Source: JAUMBM01 sp964441755 (GTDB taxonomy: Bacteria; Bacteroidota; Bacteroidia; Chitinophagales; Saprospiraceae). Taken from it: a stretch of DNA of 64,000 nt. The notes beneath the pieces are model-generated. The model saw nothing but the letters and a program-made list of their open reading frames with translations, did not search any database and was not told where the DNA came from. Positions 1 to 8,041 of this stretch are shown here, one piece after another. Numbering within the stretch: position 1 is the first letter of the stretch; each line of letters begins with the position of its first letter. The DNA lies in NCBI GenBank assembly GCA_964441755.1, contig CAYTVG010000004.1, positions 1 through 64,000 of the forward strand, in the 5' to 3' direction. The position numbers were made by a program, and so were the translations under genes.

Positions 1-711
1 TGGACTAACGAATGTAAAATTCGCCTTTACCATAAGATTACAATTTGTTAAATAATGAAAAAAAAGTTATGTGGTTGATTATCAGAACCAAATTCCTGCA
101 ATAAAGCAAAAACTCTATTTTTGGATATGGTCTATAGTCGTCTTAATAAAAAATCGCTGTAAACAGTACAATACAAGAGCCCAAAACACATATAGCCCCA
201 AGGAAACGTCTTTCCTTGAAGCAGTATTATACCTAATCACCAATACACAAAGCAAAAGAAACACTACAAGTAGAGGTATAAGTCATGGGATTGTTATTGC
301 GACAACTGTGATCGTATTGGGTCACTCCTTCAGTTTTCACTAAAAGCTCAGAGCAGGTTAGGATCCTGGAGAAGCATCTCCAAATACATCGGGTAAAGTC
401 AATTCGACAATTACAAAGGCAGTTGTATACAAATATATAGTAAGTATATATCTACACATCAGTACTTGCGGGTACAAATATAAGGCGACTTGATATAATA
501 TGCTATTTTAAGTAGATTATTTTTCATAAAAAAATACAACTCTTTGTTAATCAATACTAAAAAATATAACATAAAAAAATTACCGTGTATTTTGAAAACA
601 ATAATGAAAGTATGAAGATAAATCATCGTTGCGCTCACAAGAGTCTATTTGAGATATTTTATAGCATAAATTCTAAAAAAAAGGTATATTTGCTATGTTA
701 ATAGTTTACAC
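1..711. other. AT-rich non-coding region before parA
   Basis: No convincing gene is seen. One open frame at 71-343 (plus) has no recognisable family and no start signal, and I do not call it. The stretch is much richer in A+T than the rest of the window, especially 420-700, with runs of A/T and a small palindromic patch around 426-451 (TATATA flanking GTAAG). An AT-rich segment directly upstream of a ParA gene could hold a centromere-like site or part of an origin, but I found no clear DnaA box or parS-type palindrome. Confidence 0.5.
685..692 (+). promoter_or_regulatory. -7 element of the parA promoter
   Basis: TATATTTG matches the Bacteroidota -7 consensus TAnnTTTG exactly and lies 20 bases before the parA start codon. 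No TTG or TTTG sits at the usual upstream distance; the nearest TTTG is at 648-651. The leader would be very short. Confidence 0.5.
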
Positions 712-1509
712 ATGGGAATGATTATCTCGCTTTTGAACCATAAAGGGGGAGTTGGTAAGACTACCAGTGCCATTAATATTGGTGCAGGGATGGTGGAGTT
801 GGGTAAAAGGGTCCTCCTGCTTGACCTTGATCCGCAGGCCAATTTAACCCTGTCATTGGGTGTACCAAGGCAGCCGGTTACTATTTATGAAGCCATGCGC
901 GGTGAATCGGATCTTCAGCCGATTCAGGTCAAGCCCAACATGGACGTTGTGACATCCAACCTTGATTTGTCAGGGGCTGAAATGGAGCTGATTAATGAAG
1001 CAGGCAGAGAATATATTCTGCGGGAACTTCTCAGTTCTATTCGGGATGCTTATGACTACGTAATCATTGATTGTCCCCCCTCATTAGGGTTGTTGACACT
1101 CAATGCACTTACCAGCAGTGATTATGTAGTCATCCCTTTACAGACTGAATTTCTGGCCATGCAAGGATTGGCAAAGATCAAGCAGGTTATACAGAAGGTG
1201 CGTCTCAGGCTCAACAAGCAGTTGGATATAGGCGGAGTTCTCCCCACCATGTATGACGCCCGAAAGGTTCTGAACCGGGACGTGGTAGATACCATCATAA
1301 AGCACTTTGGAGAGCTCGTCTTTAACACCTATGTTCGCGACAACGTTTCTTTGGCAGAAGCGCCTGCTCAACGGAAGGACATCTTTGCTTATAGTCCCGG
1401 CAGCTCGGGAGCTGAAGACTATCTCAATATTTGCAAGGAAATTATTGAACGCATTGCGAGACAGGCCAAGCGAACGGAACTGGTGGAGTTACCCAACAGC
1501 GTAGACTAA
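712..1509 (+). CDS. parA: ParA/Soj-type partition ATPase
   Basis: This is a 265-residue deviant Walker ATPase that would dimerise on DNA with ATP and position a cargo such as a replicon. The deviant Walker A motif KGGVGKTT is at about residue 11 and includes the signature lysine. DLDPQANLT (Walker A') and VIIDCPPSLG (Walker B) follow. There is no N-terminal helix-turn-helix, so it is the short chromosomal/Soj or type Ib form. ATG at 712 is taken as the start; ATG at 718 is also possible. It is followed after 16 bases by a ribbon-helix-helix protein rather than a canonical ParB, and the two are probably co-transcribed. Whether it segregates the chromosome, a former plasmid or a cell structure cannot be told from sequence. 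Confidence 0.9.
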   Translation: MGMIISLLNHKGGVGKTTSAINIGAGMVELGKRVLLLDLDPQANLTLSLGVPRQPVTIYEAMRGESDLQPIQVKPNMDVVTSNLDLSGAEMELINEAGREYILRELLSSIRDAYDYVIIDCPPSLGLLTLNALTSSDYVVIPLQTEFLAMQGLAKIKQVIQKVRLRLNKQLDIGGVLPTMYDARKVLNRDVVDTIIKHFGELVFNTYVRDNVSLAEAPAQRKDIFAYSPGSSGAEDYLNICKEIIERIARQAKRTELVELPNSVD

Positions 1510-1525
1510 AATAAAAGCGAAGGTG

Positions 1526-1990
1526 ATGGCAAAGAAGAGATTTGCAGCGGGGATGGAGGACTTGTTCAATACGGAAACAACCGAGATACGGGTGCTGACC
1601 AGTGCTCTTTCAGATTCGGGTGAAGACTCCTTTCAGGAAGAGGTCGCAAGTGAGCGCAAGCCTGCAAGCAAACGGTTTAGCTCTCAGCTTGAGGCTCTAC
1701 TTGCGGAAGCTTTCGATAACATTTCAGAGGAGGGAAATGCTTTTGCTGCTCCTGAAGATGGGGATGAACAATCTCGGCGCCCCCGCAGCGGACTGGATCT
1801 TCTCATTCGTTCAACGACTTCTGATGCTGAAGATTTCAAACCGCAGTCTCATACGACTCGCAGGGTGACACTCATTTTTCCTAAAGAACATTTGGAGAAG
1901 CTCAAGCTACTGGCCAAGCAAGAAAATGTGTATCTGAAAGACATCATCAACCGACTAGTATCTAAATATCTCACAGAAAAGGGCTTGTAA
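1526..1990 (+). CDS. ParA-partner protein with C-terminal ribbon-helix-helix and three ParB-like motifs
   Basis: A 154-residue protein; ATG at 1526 is preferred over the GTG at 1523. Residues 112-152 look like a ribbon-helix-helix DNA-binding domain: a strand RRVTLIF, then two helices ending in KYLTEKGL. The acidic N-terminal two thirds contain three similar short motifs: KRFAAGMEDLF (4-14), KRFSSQLEALL (49-59) and RRPRSGLDLLI (84-94). They resemble the basic G-L-x-x-L peptide at the N-terminus of ParB/Spo0J proteins that stimulates ParA. Its place directly after parA supports a role as DNA- or cargo-binding partner. The three-copy arrangement is my own observation and its function is inferred. 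No named family is recognised beyond the RHH fold. Confidence 0.7.
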   Translation: MAKKRFAAGMEDLFNTETTEIRVLTSALSDSGEDSFQEEVASERKPASKRFSSQLEALLAEAFDNISEEGNAFAAPEDGDEQSRRPRSGLDLLIRSTTSDAEDFKPQSHTTRRVTLIFPKEHLEKLKLLAKQENVYLKDIINRLVSKYLTEKGL

Positions 1991-2006
1991 ACACAAGCCC
2001 TTTTCT
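1975..2006. terminator. Bidirectional terminator between the parA pair and pyrH
   Basis: A perfect inverted repeat with 14-base arms (AGAAAAGGGCTTGT and its complement) encloses the loop AAAC. The A/T-rich outer ends give a U-tract in either direction. The left arm overlaps the last codons and stop of the RHH gene. Confidence 0.85.
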
Positions 2007-2025
2007 GTATCTGTTTTGAGCCGGA

Positions 2026-2748
2026 CTATTTTCCACTATTCACCAGCGTACCTATCTGTTCTCCCATCACAATACGTTCCAGATTGTCCGGTTGGTTGAT
2101 ATCGAACACAATGATGGGCACATTATTTTCCTGACAAAGGGTGAAAGCGGTCATGTCCATGACACTGAGGCCTTCGCTGATAGCCTTGGCAAAAGTAATT
2201 TCATCAAATTTGACTGCATTGGGATCTTTTTCAGGATCAGCGGAATAGATACCATCTACACGAGTTCCCTTCAGAATTACATCTGCCTTGATTTCGCTTG
2301 CACGCAAAGCCGCTGCAGAATCTGTAGTGAAGTAAGGACTGCCAGTGCCTGCACTAAAAATGACTACTCGGTTTTTTTCCAGATGGCGGATTGCTCTTCT
2401 TCTGATATAGGGTTCTGCAACCTGCTTAATTTCAATTGCGGAAATCAGGCGGCTATACAGCCCAATATTTTCGAGTGCACTCTGCAGTGCCATACCGTTG
2501 ATGATAGTTGCGAGCATGCCCATATAATCACCCTGTACCCTGTCGAATCCTGCCTGAGCCGCCTGCAAGCCTCTGAAAATATTCCCTCCTCCAATGACTA
2601 CAGCAACCTGTATTTTTAAATCTACCAATGCTTTAATTTGCCGGGCATAATGCTCAAGCATAGGGGCAGAGATACCAAATGACTGTTCTCCCATAAGGGA
2701 TTCACCACTAAGCTTCAACAATATGCGCTGATAGACTGGTTTGGACAT
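2026..2748 (-). CDS. pyrH: UMP kinase
   Basis: Phosphorylates UMP to UDP with ATP in pyrimidine nucleotide synthesis; a cytosolic hexamer of the amino-acid-kinase fold. It has 240 residues, the usual length. The N-terminal LLKLSGESL and the VVIGGGNIFRG glycine-rich segment are diagnostic, followed by GDYMGMLAT and the conserved GTGSPYFTTDSAAALRA region. The frame is open 21 codons further upstream, but homologous sequence begins at MSKPVYQ, so 2748 is chosen. It lies downstream of rplM-rpsI-rpsB-tsf, the common rpsB-tsf-pyrH neighbourhood, but a terminator separates it from tsf. Confidence 0.97.
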   Translation of the reverse strand: MSKPVYQRILLKLSGESLMGEQSFGISAPMLEHYARQIKALVDLKIQVAVVIGGGNIFRGLQAAQAGFDRVQGDYMGMLATIINGMALQSALENIGLYSRLISAIEIKQVAEPYIRRRAIRHLEKNRVVIFSAGTGSPYFTTDSAAALRASEIKADVILKGTRVDGIYSADPEKDPNAVKFDEITFAKAISEGLSVMDMTAFTLCQENNVPIIVFDINQPDNLERIVMGEQIGTLVNSGK

Positions 2749-2838
2749 ACAATTCAATTTGATCAGGTATGGATGAAAAATCAATGCTGGTCTTACACAG
2801 CAATTATACAAGCCTTTATCCCAGGCAAACAGGCAAAA

Positions 2839-2866
2839 AAAAGGCGAACACTAAGGTTCGCCTTTT
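2839..2866 (-). terminator. Terminator after tsf
   Basis: AAGGCGAAC and GTTCGCCTT form a 9-bp stem around a 6-base loop. Read on the minus strand the stem is followed by a run of T (2841 down to 2835). It would end the ribosomal-protein transcript before pyrH. Confidence 0.8.
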
Positions 2867-2874
2867 CATATTAT

Positions 2875-3705
2875 TTAACCGAGCATCACGTGCTTGAAAT
2901 CCGTGACTGTCAAGTCTTTATTTTTAGTCTTCAGGAAAGACGCTACCGTCTGCGTGCCATCCTTAACGAACTGTTGCTGCAGCAAAGTATTTTCTTTGAA
3001 GAACTTAGAAAGCTTGCCACGAGCAATCTTTTCAAGCATTTCCTCTGGTTTGCCTTCCCCACGGGCAATTTCCTTGCCTATCTCAATCTCCTTTGCAATA
3101 ACAGAGGCGTCAACACCGTTCTCGTCTACTGCAACCGGCTTCATGGCAGCTACCTGCATAGCAACATCGCGGCCGGCCGCATGATACTCAGGATTGTCGA
3201 TACTAAGACCTACCAACACAGCTGCGCGATAACCCATGTGAATGTAAGGAGCCACCAGCGGTGCTTCCAGTTTTTCGTAGCTGGCTACCTCAACCTTCTC
3301 ACCAATAACGCCAAGTTGCTCAAGAATTTTCTCAGCGATGGTCAACTGTCCGTCGAATGGCTTCTGGAGAAGCTCCTCCAGCGAGCCAGGGAACGTAGAC
3401 AGTGCTACGTCAGCAATTGACTGCGCGAGATTGATAAAGCTGTCCCCTTTAGCAACGAAGTCCGTTTCACAGCTAAGGCGGATAATAATGCCGCGTTTGT
3501 GATCATCGGAAGTAAGTGCAATCACGACACCCTCTTTAGCATCCCGATCAGCACGTTTAACCGACAATTTCTGACCCTGCTTGCGCAGAATTTCGATGGC
3601 CATTTCAAAATCACCGGCAGCTTCCTCCAGTGCTTTTTTGCAATCCATCATACCTGCGCCGGTCATTTCACGCAGTTGTTTAACATCAGCAGCAGAAATG
3701 CTCAT
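2875..3705 (-). CDS. tsf: Elongation factor Ts
   Basis: Nucleotide-exchange factor that regenerates EF-Tu-GTP. The protein has 276 residues. The N-terminal UBA-like domain carries the signature LREMTGAGMMDCKKAL at about residues 11-26, and the core motif CETDFVAKGDSF is at about 79-90. It is the last gene of the minus-strand translation operon, about 100 bases after rpsB, in the near-universal rpsB-tsf order. The ATG at 3705 gives the expected N-terminus. Confidence 0.98.
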   Translation of the reverse strand: MSISAADVKQLREMTGAGMMDCKKALEEAAGDFEMAIEILRKQGQKLSVKRADRDAKEGVVIALTSDDHKRGIIIRLSCETDFVAKGDSFINLAQSIADVALSTFPGSLEELLQKPFDGQLTIAEKILEQLGVIGEKVEVASYEKLEAPLVAPYIHMGYRAAVLVGLSIDNPEYHAAGRDVAMQVAAMKPVAVDENGVDASVIAKEIEIGKEIARGEGKPEEMLEKIARGKLSKFFKENTLLQQQFVKDGTQTVASFLKTKNKDLTVTDFKHVMLG

Positions 3706-3748
3706 TGATTACTATTTTTTTTGTTGGGAAAAAGCATGGCAAAAGTTT

Positions 3749-3797
3749 ACCACCACACATATGGTGGTTTACGGGAAATAATACCTCTACAGAGGTA
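3749..3797 (-). other. Two small hairpins in the rpsB-tsf spacer
   Basis: TACCTCT/AGAGGTA (3782-3797, loop AC) and ACCACCA/TGGTGGT (3749-3768, loop CACATA) lie in the 100-base gap between rpsB and tsf. Neither is followed by a T-run, so they are more likely transcript-processing or stability structures than terminators. Confidence 0.45.
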
Positions 3798-3805
3798 CCT
3801 ATCCA

Positions 3806-4528
3806 TTAACCATTAGCTGTCTCCTTATCTCCTTTTAACTGCTTACGCTCCTCCAAACCCTCACGGATAGCTGCCGTCAGATAGTTTGTGATGATAGCGA
3901 TTGACTTAGAAGCATCATCGTTGGAAGGAATAGCGAAATCAACCTGATTAGGATCAGAGTTGGTATCAACCATGCCGAAAGTACGAATACCCAAGCGGTG
4001 AGCCTCCGCTATTGCGAGGTGCTCGTGGTGAATGTCAACGACAAACACTGCAGAAGGCAGACGATTGAGGTTGGCAATACCGCCCAACACTTTGTCCATT
4101 TTGATGTGCTCGCGCTGCAGACTGAGCTTCTCCTTCTTAGTTACACTGGAAAGTGTACCATCGTTGAGCATACGCTCAATACTCTGCATTTTGCGTACAG
4201 ACCTGCGAATGGTAGAGAAATTAGTCATCATACCACCCAGCCAGCGATCCGTCACGTAAGGCATACCAACGCTGCGAGCAGCCTCAGCCACGATCTCACG
4301 CGCCTGCTTTTTGGTAGCAACGAACATAATTTTCTTGCCTGCCTTAGCCATTTGACGCATAGCACTAGCAGCGCGGTCGAGCCCCTCGATCGTACGATTG
4401 AGGTCGATCAGGTGAATACCTTTGCGCTCCGTGAAGATGTAGGGCGCCATTTTAGGATTCCACTTCCTACGCAGGTGGCCGAAATGAACCCCCGCGTCCA
4501 ATAAGTCCTTATATGTGAGCTTATCCAT
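3806..4528 (-). CDS. rpsB: 30S ribosomal protein S2 (uS2)
   Basis: Small-subunit ribosomal protein, 240 residues. Typical motifs are AGVHFGH near residue 12, WNPKMAPYIFTER, FVATKKQAREIV, DRWLGGMMTNF and the C-terminal VDTNSDPNQVDFAIPSNDD. It follows rpsI by 63 bases and precedes tsf in the same operon. Nothing abnormal is seen. Confidence 0.98.
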   Translation of the reverse strand: MDKLTYKDLLDAGVHFGHLRRKWNPKMAPYIFTERKGIHLIDLNRTIEGLDRAASAMRQMAKAGKKIMFVATKKQAREIVAEAARSVGMPYVTDRWLGGMMTNFSTIRRSVRKMQSIERMLNDGTLSSVTKKEKLSLQREHIKMDKVLGGIANLNRLPSAVFVVDIHHEHLAIAEAHRLGIRTFGMVDTNSDPNQVDFAIPSNDDASKSIAIITNYLTAAIREGLEERKQLKGDKETANG

Positions 4529-4591
4529 TTTTGCGAAATTGCGAATTGATAAATCAAGGAGCCGTATAAGCGGCCGACATTTGACAAAAAA

Positions 4592-4981
4592 TTAGCGCTT
4601 ACTGAACTGGAAGCTCTTGCGCGCCTTGGGCTTGCCGTACTTCTTGCGCTCGACAATTCTGGCGTCGCGCGTCAGCAACTTCTCTTGCTTTAATGGCTTG
4701 CGGAAGTCCTCATTCAGCTTAACAAGTGCCCGGGAGATAGCCATGCGTATAGCCTCTGCCTGCCCTTTGTAACCACCACCCTCAACATTTACGTGAAGGT
4801 CATAGATCTTACCGTCGACATCGATAGCGAGAAAAGGCTCGTTTATCTTGCCCTGTATATGAATCTGAGGAAAATACTCCTTGTAGTCACGCCCGTTGAC
4901 CATGATATGGCCGCTGCCCTGCTTAAGGTATACGCGCGCTACTGAAGCTTTTCTCCTTCCTATGGCATTAATCATTTCCAT
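4592..4981 (-). CDS. rpsI: 30S ribosomal protein S9 (uS9)
   Basis: Small-subunit protein of 129 residues whose C-terminal tail reaches the decoding site. It shows the N-terminal GRRKASVARVYL, the central VEGGGYKGQAEAIRMAISRAL and the conserved basic end FQFSKR (the family normally ends SKR). It lies 26 bases after rplM, the standard rplM-rpsI pair. The start could be the third codon (ATG at 4975). Confidence 0.98.
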   Translation of the reverse strand: MEMINAIGRRKASVARVYLKQGSGHIMVNGRDYKEYFPQIHIQGKINEPFLAIDVDGKIYDLHVNVEGGGYKGQAEAIRMAISRALVKLNEDFRKPLKQEKLLTRDARIVERKKYGKPKARKSFQFSKR

Positions 4982-5007
4982 ATTTCAAAGATGCGAATTG
5001 AAGGTTC

Positions 5008-5451
5008 TTAAAAAGTAAACGGTTCGGGCTTTTGTGCATGATGCGGATGCTCTGCACCTGCATAGACAAACAGCTTTTTAAACATGGCACGACCCAGCTT
5101 ATTCTTTGGCAACATGCCGCGAACACCATTTTCAACAATGGCGTAGTGCTTCTTCGCCTGAAGATTCTTGGCAATTATCCGCTTCTGACCGCCCGGATAA
5201 CCAGAGAAAGTTATATACTCTTTCTGACTCCACTTCTGACCGGTAAAACGAATCTTGTCAGCATTGATGACAATAACATAATCGCCCGCATCTGCATGGG
5301 GGGTGTACGAAGGCTTGTGCTTGCCGCGCAGCACGTGAGCAATACGGGAGCAAATGCGTCCTACCACTTCGCCTTCGGCGTCAATGACATACCACTTGTG
5401 CTCAACCGTCTGCTTATTGGCCGATATGGTCTTATAACTCAGCGTATTCAC
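5008..5451 (-). CDS. rplM: 50S ribosomal protein L13 (uL13)
   Basis: Early-assembly large-subunit protein, 147 residues. Motifs are WYVIDAEGEVVGRICSRIA near the N-terminus, HADAGDYVIVINADKI, and the C-terminal VRGMLPKNKLGR followed by LFVYAGAEHPH. It is the first gene of the rplM-rpsI-rpsB-tsf operon and has a well-formed promoter about 100 bases upstream. Confidence 0.98.
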   Translation of the reverse strand: MNTLSYKTISANKQTVEHKWYVIDAEGEVVGRICSRIAHVLRGKHKPSYTPHADAGDYVIVINADKIRFTGQKWSQKEYITFSGYPGGQKRIIAKNLQAKKHYAIVENGVRGMLPKNKLGRAMFKKLFVYAGAEHPHHAQKPEPFTF

Positions 5452-5551
5452 GATTGCGTACTTTTATTTGCTTTAATAAACGCTGCTTTTCCTGAAGGCA
5501 ACAGTGACAGCATCAGACACTGTATTAATACACCTAACTCAAAAGCAGGTG

Positions 5552-5581
5552 CAAAGGTAAGTCAAATAATGACACAAACAA
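5552..5581 (-). promoter_or_regulatory. Promoter of the rplM operon
   Basis: On the minus strand TTG (5581-5579), 19 bases, then TACCTTTG (5559-5552), fitting TTG-N17-23-TAnnTTTG. Transcription would begin near 5545, giving a leader of roughly 95 bases. The rest of the 5452-5833 gap holds this promoter and two terminators; no gene is seen there. Confidence 0.75.
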
Positions 5582-5720
5582 GCTTTTTGGCTTTTTTTCA
5601 CTACATTTTTTTTCGCAAAAGACTGAAAAACAGCACATATTTTGCACTATAATTATCACATATCTCATTTACTATTGCTTTACAGACACTTAAGCTACTT
5701 CTCTACAGCACGTCTGCTTC

Positions 5721-5760
5721 AAAACACCTGTGGACAGCCTAAGCTGCCCACAGGTGTTTT
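5721..5760. terminator. Long hairpin, first of two tandem terminators
   Basis: A 13-bp stem (AAAACACCTGTGG and complement) continues after a mismatch into CAGC/GCTG around the loop CTAA. The outer ends are AAAA/TTTT, so it could work on either strand. Confidence 0.7.
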
Positions 5761-5763
5761 GAC

Positions 5764-5800
5764 AAAAGGCCTTTGGCAACATCAGTACCAAAGGCCTTTT
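5764..5800. terminator. Second tandem terminator, after the sigma-factor gene
   Basis: AAAAGGCCTTTGG and its complement form a 13-bp stem around an 11-base loop (5777-5787). It lies 34 bases past the sigma-factor stop codon and would end that minus-strand transcript before the rplM promoter. Confidence 0.8.
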
Positions 5801-5833
5801 AAATCAAATCATTAGATTGTAATCCCAAGAAAG

Positions 5834-6433
5834 TTACTGGAGTACAACCTCCTTTTCATCAACCATCTTTCGGATATTGATCAGTGCATATCTCATTCTC
5901 CCCAAAGCAGTATTAATACTAACCTGGGTAAACTTGGCAATTTCCTTGAAGCTCATATCTGCATAGTGCCGTAGAATCACTACTTCGCGTTGCTCGGGAG
6001 GCAACATGTCGACCAATTGACGGATTTTATCATGCGTCTGACTACGGATGATGTGCTGCTCAATATTCAAATCGGGAGATTGCAGTACATCAAATATATC
6101 GAAGCTGTCTGTACCCGACACCAGCGGGCGCCGCTTATTACGGCGGAAGTAGTCCACACACATATTGTATGCAATACGCAGAGCCCATTGCAGGAACTTT
6201 CCCTCATGGTTGTATTTGCCTTTGCGCAACGTATCTATGACTTTGATGAAAACCTCCTGCAGGATATCTTCAGCCAATGACTGATCTTTCACAAAAAGAT
6301 AAATGGAGGTATAAATTTTTTGCTGATGGCGATTGAGCAAGGTTTCGAAAGCTCTCTCATCACCGTCGAGGTAGTTTGCGATCAGCTGCTGATCATTCAA
6401 AGGCATAATTTCCATGACCAAACGATTTAGCAC
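5834..6433 (-). CDS. ECF-type RNA polymerase sigma factor
   Basis: A sigma-70 family factor of about 190-199 residues with region 2 (residues about 30-95, DQSLAEDILQEVFIKV, WALRIAYNMCVDYFRR) and region 4 (about 140-190, LPPEQREVVILRHYADMSFKEIA, then a helix-turn-helix). It would redirect RNA polymerase to a stress or housekeeping regulon. No anti-sigma factor gene is next to it, unlike most ECF genes. ATGs at 6433, 6415 and 6406 are all possible starts; the later ones fit the family better. It has its own promoter and terminator, so it is monocistronic. Its target promoters are unknown. Confidence 0.92.
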   Translation of the reverse strand: MLNRLVMEIMPLNDQQLIANYLDGDERAFETLLNRHQQKIYTSIYLFVKDQSLAEDILQEVFIKVIDTLRKGKYNHEGKFLQWALRIAYNMCVDYFRRNKRRPLVSGTDSFDIFDVLQSPDLNIEQHIIRSQTHDKIRQLVDMLPPEQREVVILRHYADMSFKEIAKFTQVSINTALGRMRYALINIRKMVDEKEVVLQ

Positions 6434-6548
6434 CCTTACGGGAGTTAAAAAATGTCGTAGCTAAATGTTTACATGTAGAAATTATGTCCGATAGCAAGAA
6501 TTTAGTGGAAAATTACTTAGAAATGCTTTATCAAAAAACTAACTGAGC

Positions 6549-6580
6549 CAAAGATAACAACAAGGAGAATTAATTACCAA
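6549..6580 (-). promoter_or_regulatory. Promoter of the ECF sigma-factor gene
   Basis: Minus strand TTG (6580-6578), 21 bases, then TATCTTTG (6556-6549), an exact TAnnTTTG. The transcript would carry a leader of roughly 110-140 bases, which is long for a single gene. Confidence 0.7.
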
Positions 6581-6641
6581 CTGTTATTGTATTTTTTTTT
6601 TCAAATTTAACATATTTTAACGTATCGATTCCGCGCTGCCG

Positions 6642-6986
6642 TCAACGAAGGGTATCGAATAAGCGTTGCAGGCGCAGGCTGTCAGCGGGAAAAACAATAG
6701 GATCTGGATCCTCCGGTCGTGTGGGCCGGGCTGGCCGATAGCTGGTATCACGCTGCAGTAGTGCCCGCTCGAGCATAATGGAATCTGCTATCAGCAGCGC
6801 TTCGTCCTGCGCTCGTTTGCGGCAATTATCCCACTGCACCTGCCTAAATTCGCGGATACGTGTCTCCACCTGCGCTGCTATCTCGGCCTCCACATCCACC
6901 CGGCCTCGTGCGTCATCGCTGCAGCGCCAGGTAAGGAGTGACAGAAAGATATACACCCAGAGATGTTTCACAGCCAGATTACTCAT
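6642..6986 (-). CDS. Small exported protein, function unknown
   Basis: A 114-residue protein with an N-terminal hydrophobic segment (VYIFLSLLTW, residues about 11-20) followed by Cys22, which may be a weak lipoprotein site although the arginine just before the cysteine is unusual. The rest is charged and probably helical, ending in a Pro/Arg-rich stretch. Its start overlaps the stop of the upstream lipoprotein gene by 4 bases (ATGA), so the two are translationally coupled. Its middle resembles part of that neighbour (C, then helix, then ADSI versus VDSI), suggesting a tandem duplication. I recognise no family. Confidence 0.6.
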   Translation of the reverse strand: MSNLAVKHLWVYIFLSLLTWRCSDDARGRVDVEAEIAAQVETRIREFRQVQWDNCRKRAQDEALLIADSIMLERALLQRDTSYRPARPTRPEDPDPIVFPADSLRLQRLFDTLR

Positions 6987-7282
6987 TGTCTGATGGGGAT
7001 TCTGCTTCTCAAGCGCTCTTCTGCGGCAATTCGCCCGGAGACGATGCTGTCAACAGCATCCTGTACAAGGTCGGGATACGCAGCATTGCACAGGCTGTCA
7101 GCTTCTTCCCGCAGAGCCTCTGCCTGTTGGGCGTATAAAGTATCAATTCTGTTGAGCTCATAGGAGGTCAGCCGCAGCTCGACTTTCTGGTCTGTGCAGC
7201 CGGCCTGCACCAGCCAGAGCAAGACAATGACCCCCAGGCGCATCGATTCTCCCCACAAAGCGGGCATGATTTTTTTTGTCAT
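6983..7282 (-). CDS. Small lipoprotein, function unknown
   Basis: A 99-residue protein with a signal peptide ending in the lipobox LVQAGC (Cys29 from the first ATG), so it is probably lipidated and held in the envelope. ATG at 7282 lies 4 bases after the lptB stop; ATG at 7243 would give a shorter, more usual signal peptide. The mature part is helical and rich in Ala, Glu and Arg with no recognised domain. It is transcribed with lptB and the adjacent barrel protein, which suggests an envelope-assembly role, but that is only context. Confidence 0.65.
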   Translation of the reverse strand: MTKKIMPALWGESMRLGVIVLLWLVQAGCTDQKVELRLTSYELNRIDTLYAQQAEALREEADSLCNAAYPDLVQDAVDSIVSGRIAAEERLRSRIPIRQ

Positions 7283-7286
7283 AAAC

Positions 7287-8033
7287 CTACGCTTCTACAC
7301 GAATAACCTTACGGCGCAACTCAAAATGCTGTCCGAGGTACACCTTGCGCACCATCTCATCTGCCGCAAGCTCTTCCGCTGTACCCGCTTTCAAGATACT
7401 GCCCTCAAACATCAGGTATGCGCGATCTGTAATTGACAAGGTTTCCTGTACGTTGTGATCTGTAATCAGAATTCCTATGTTCTTTGTTTTGAGCTTAGCC
7501 ACGATATACTGTATATCTTCTACCGCAATCGGGTCGATGCCGGCAAAAGGCTCATCGAGCAGGATAAAGCTGGGAGAAGTAGCTAAGGCTCGGGCAATTT
7601 CTGTTCGACGCCTTTCACCCCCCGACAGGGTATCTCCGAAACTCTTGCGTACCTTTTCAAGATGGAATTCACTAATCAGCGATTCCGCCCGCTCTCTTTG
7701 CTCTTCCCTGCTGAGATTGGTCATCTCGAGTACAGCCAGTATATTATCCTCTACTGATAATTTACGAAATACGGAGGCCTCCTGAGGAAGATAGCCTATC
7801 CCCCGCTGCGCACGCTTGTACATCGGCAGATCCGTAATGTCCTCTTGGTTGAGATAAACACGTCCTTGGTCAGGTCGTATGAATCCCACAGTCATATAGA
7901 AAGTAGTTGTCTTTCCGGCGCCATTGGGTCCCAGTAAGCCGACGATTTCTCCCTGATTGACTTCAATGGAGACTTCGCGTACTACTTGCCTTCGACCATA
8001 AATCTTGATAAGATTTTTGCAGCTGAGTATCAT
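7287..8033 (-). CDS. lptB: LPS export ABC transporter ATP-binding protein
   Basis: Cytoplasmic ATPase that powers lipopolysaccharide extraction from the inner membrane toward the Lpt bridge. It has 248 residues, full length. Walker A is GPNGAGKTTTFYM at about residue 35, the Q-loop is YLPQEASVF, the signature is LSGGERRRTEIARAL, Walker B is FILLDEPFAGID and the switch is ITDHNVQET. PQEASVFRKL is specific to the LptB subgroup. It sits between an outer-membrane barrel gene (9 bases upstream) and two small envelope proteins; lptF/G, lptA and lptC are not in the window. Confidence 0.95.
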   Translation of the reverse strand: MILSCKNLIKIYGRRQVVREVSIEVNQGEIVGLLGPNGAGKTTTFYMTVGFIRPDQGRVYLNQEDITDLPMYKRAQRGIGYLPQEASVFRKLSVEDNILAVLEMTNLSREEQRERAESLISEFHLEKVRKSFGDTLSGGERRRTEIARALATSPSFILLDEPFAGIDPIAVEDIQYIVAKLKTKNIGILITDHNVQETLSITDRAYLMFEGSILKAGTAEELAADEMVRKVYLGQHFELRRKVIRVEA

Positions 8034-8041
8034 CGGATTGA

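Noticed and set aside
71..343. 90-codon frame in the AT-rich region
   Set aside because: No promoter, no ribosome-binding site and no recognisable protein. It may be a chance frame, although a real small gene cannot be fully excluded.
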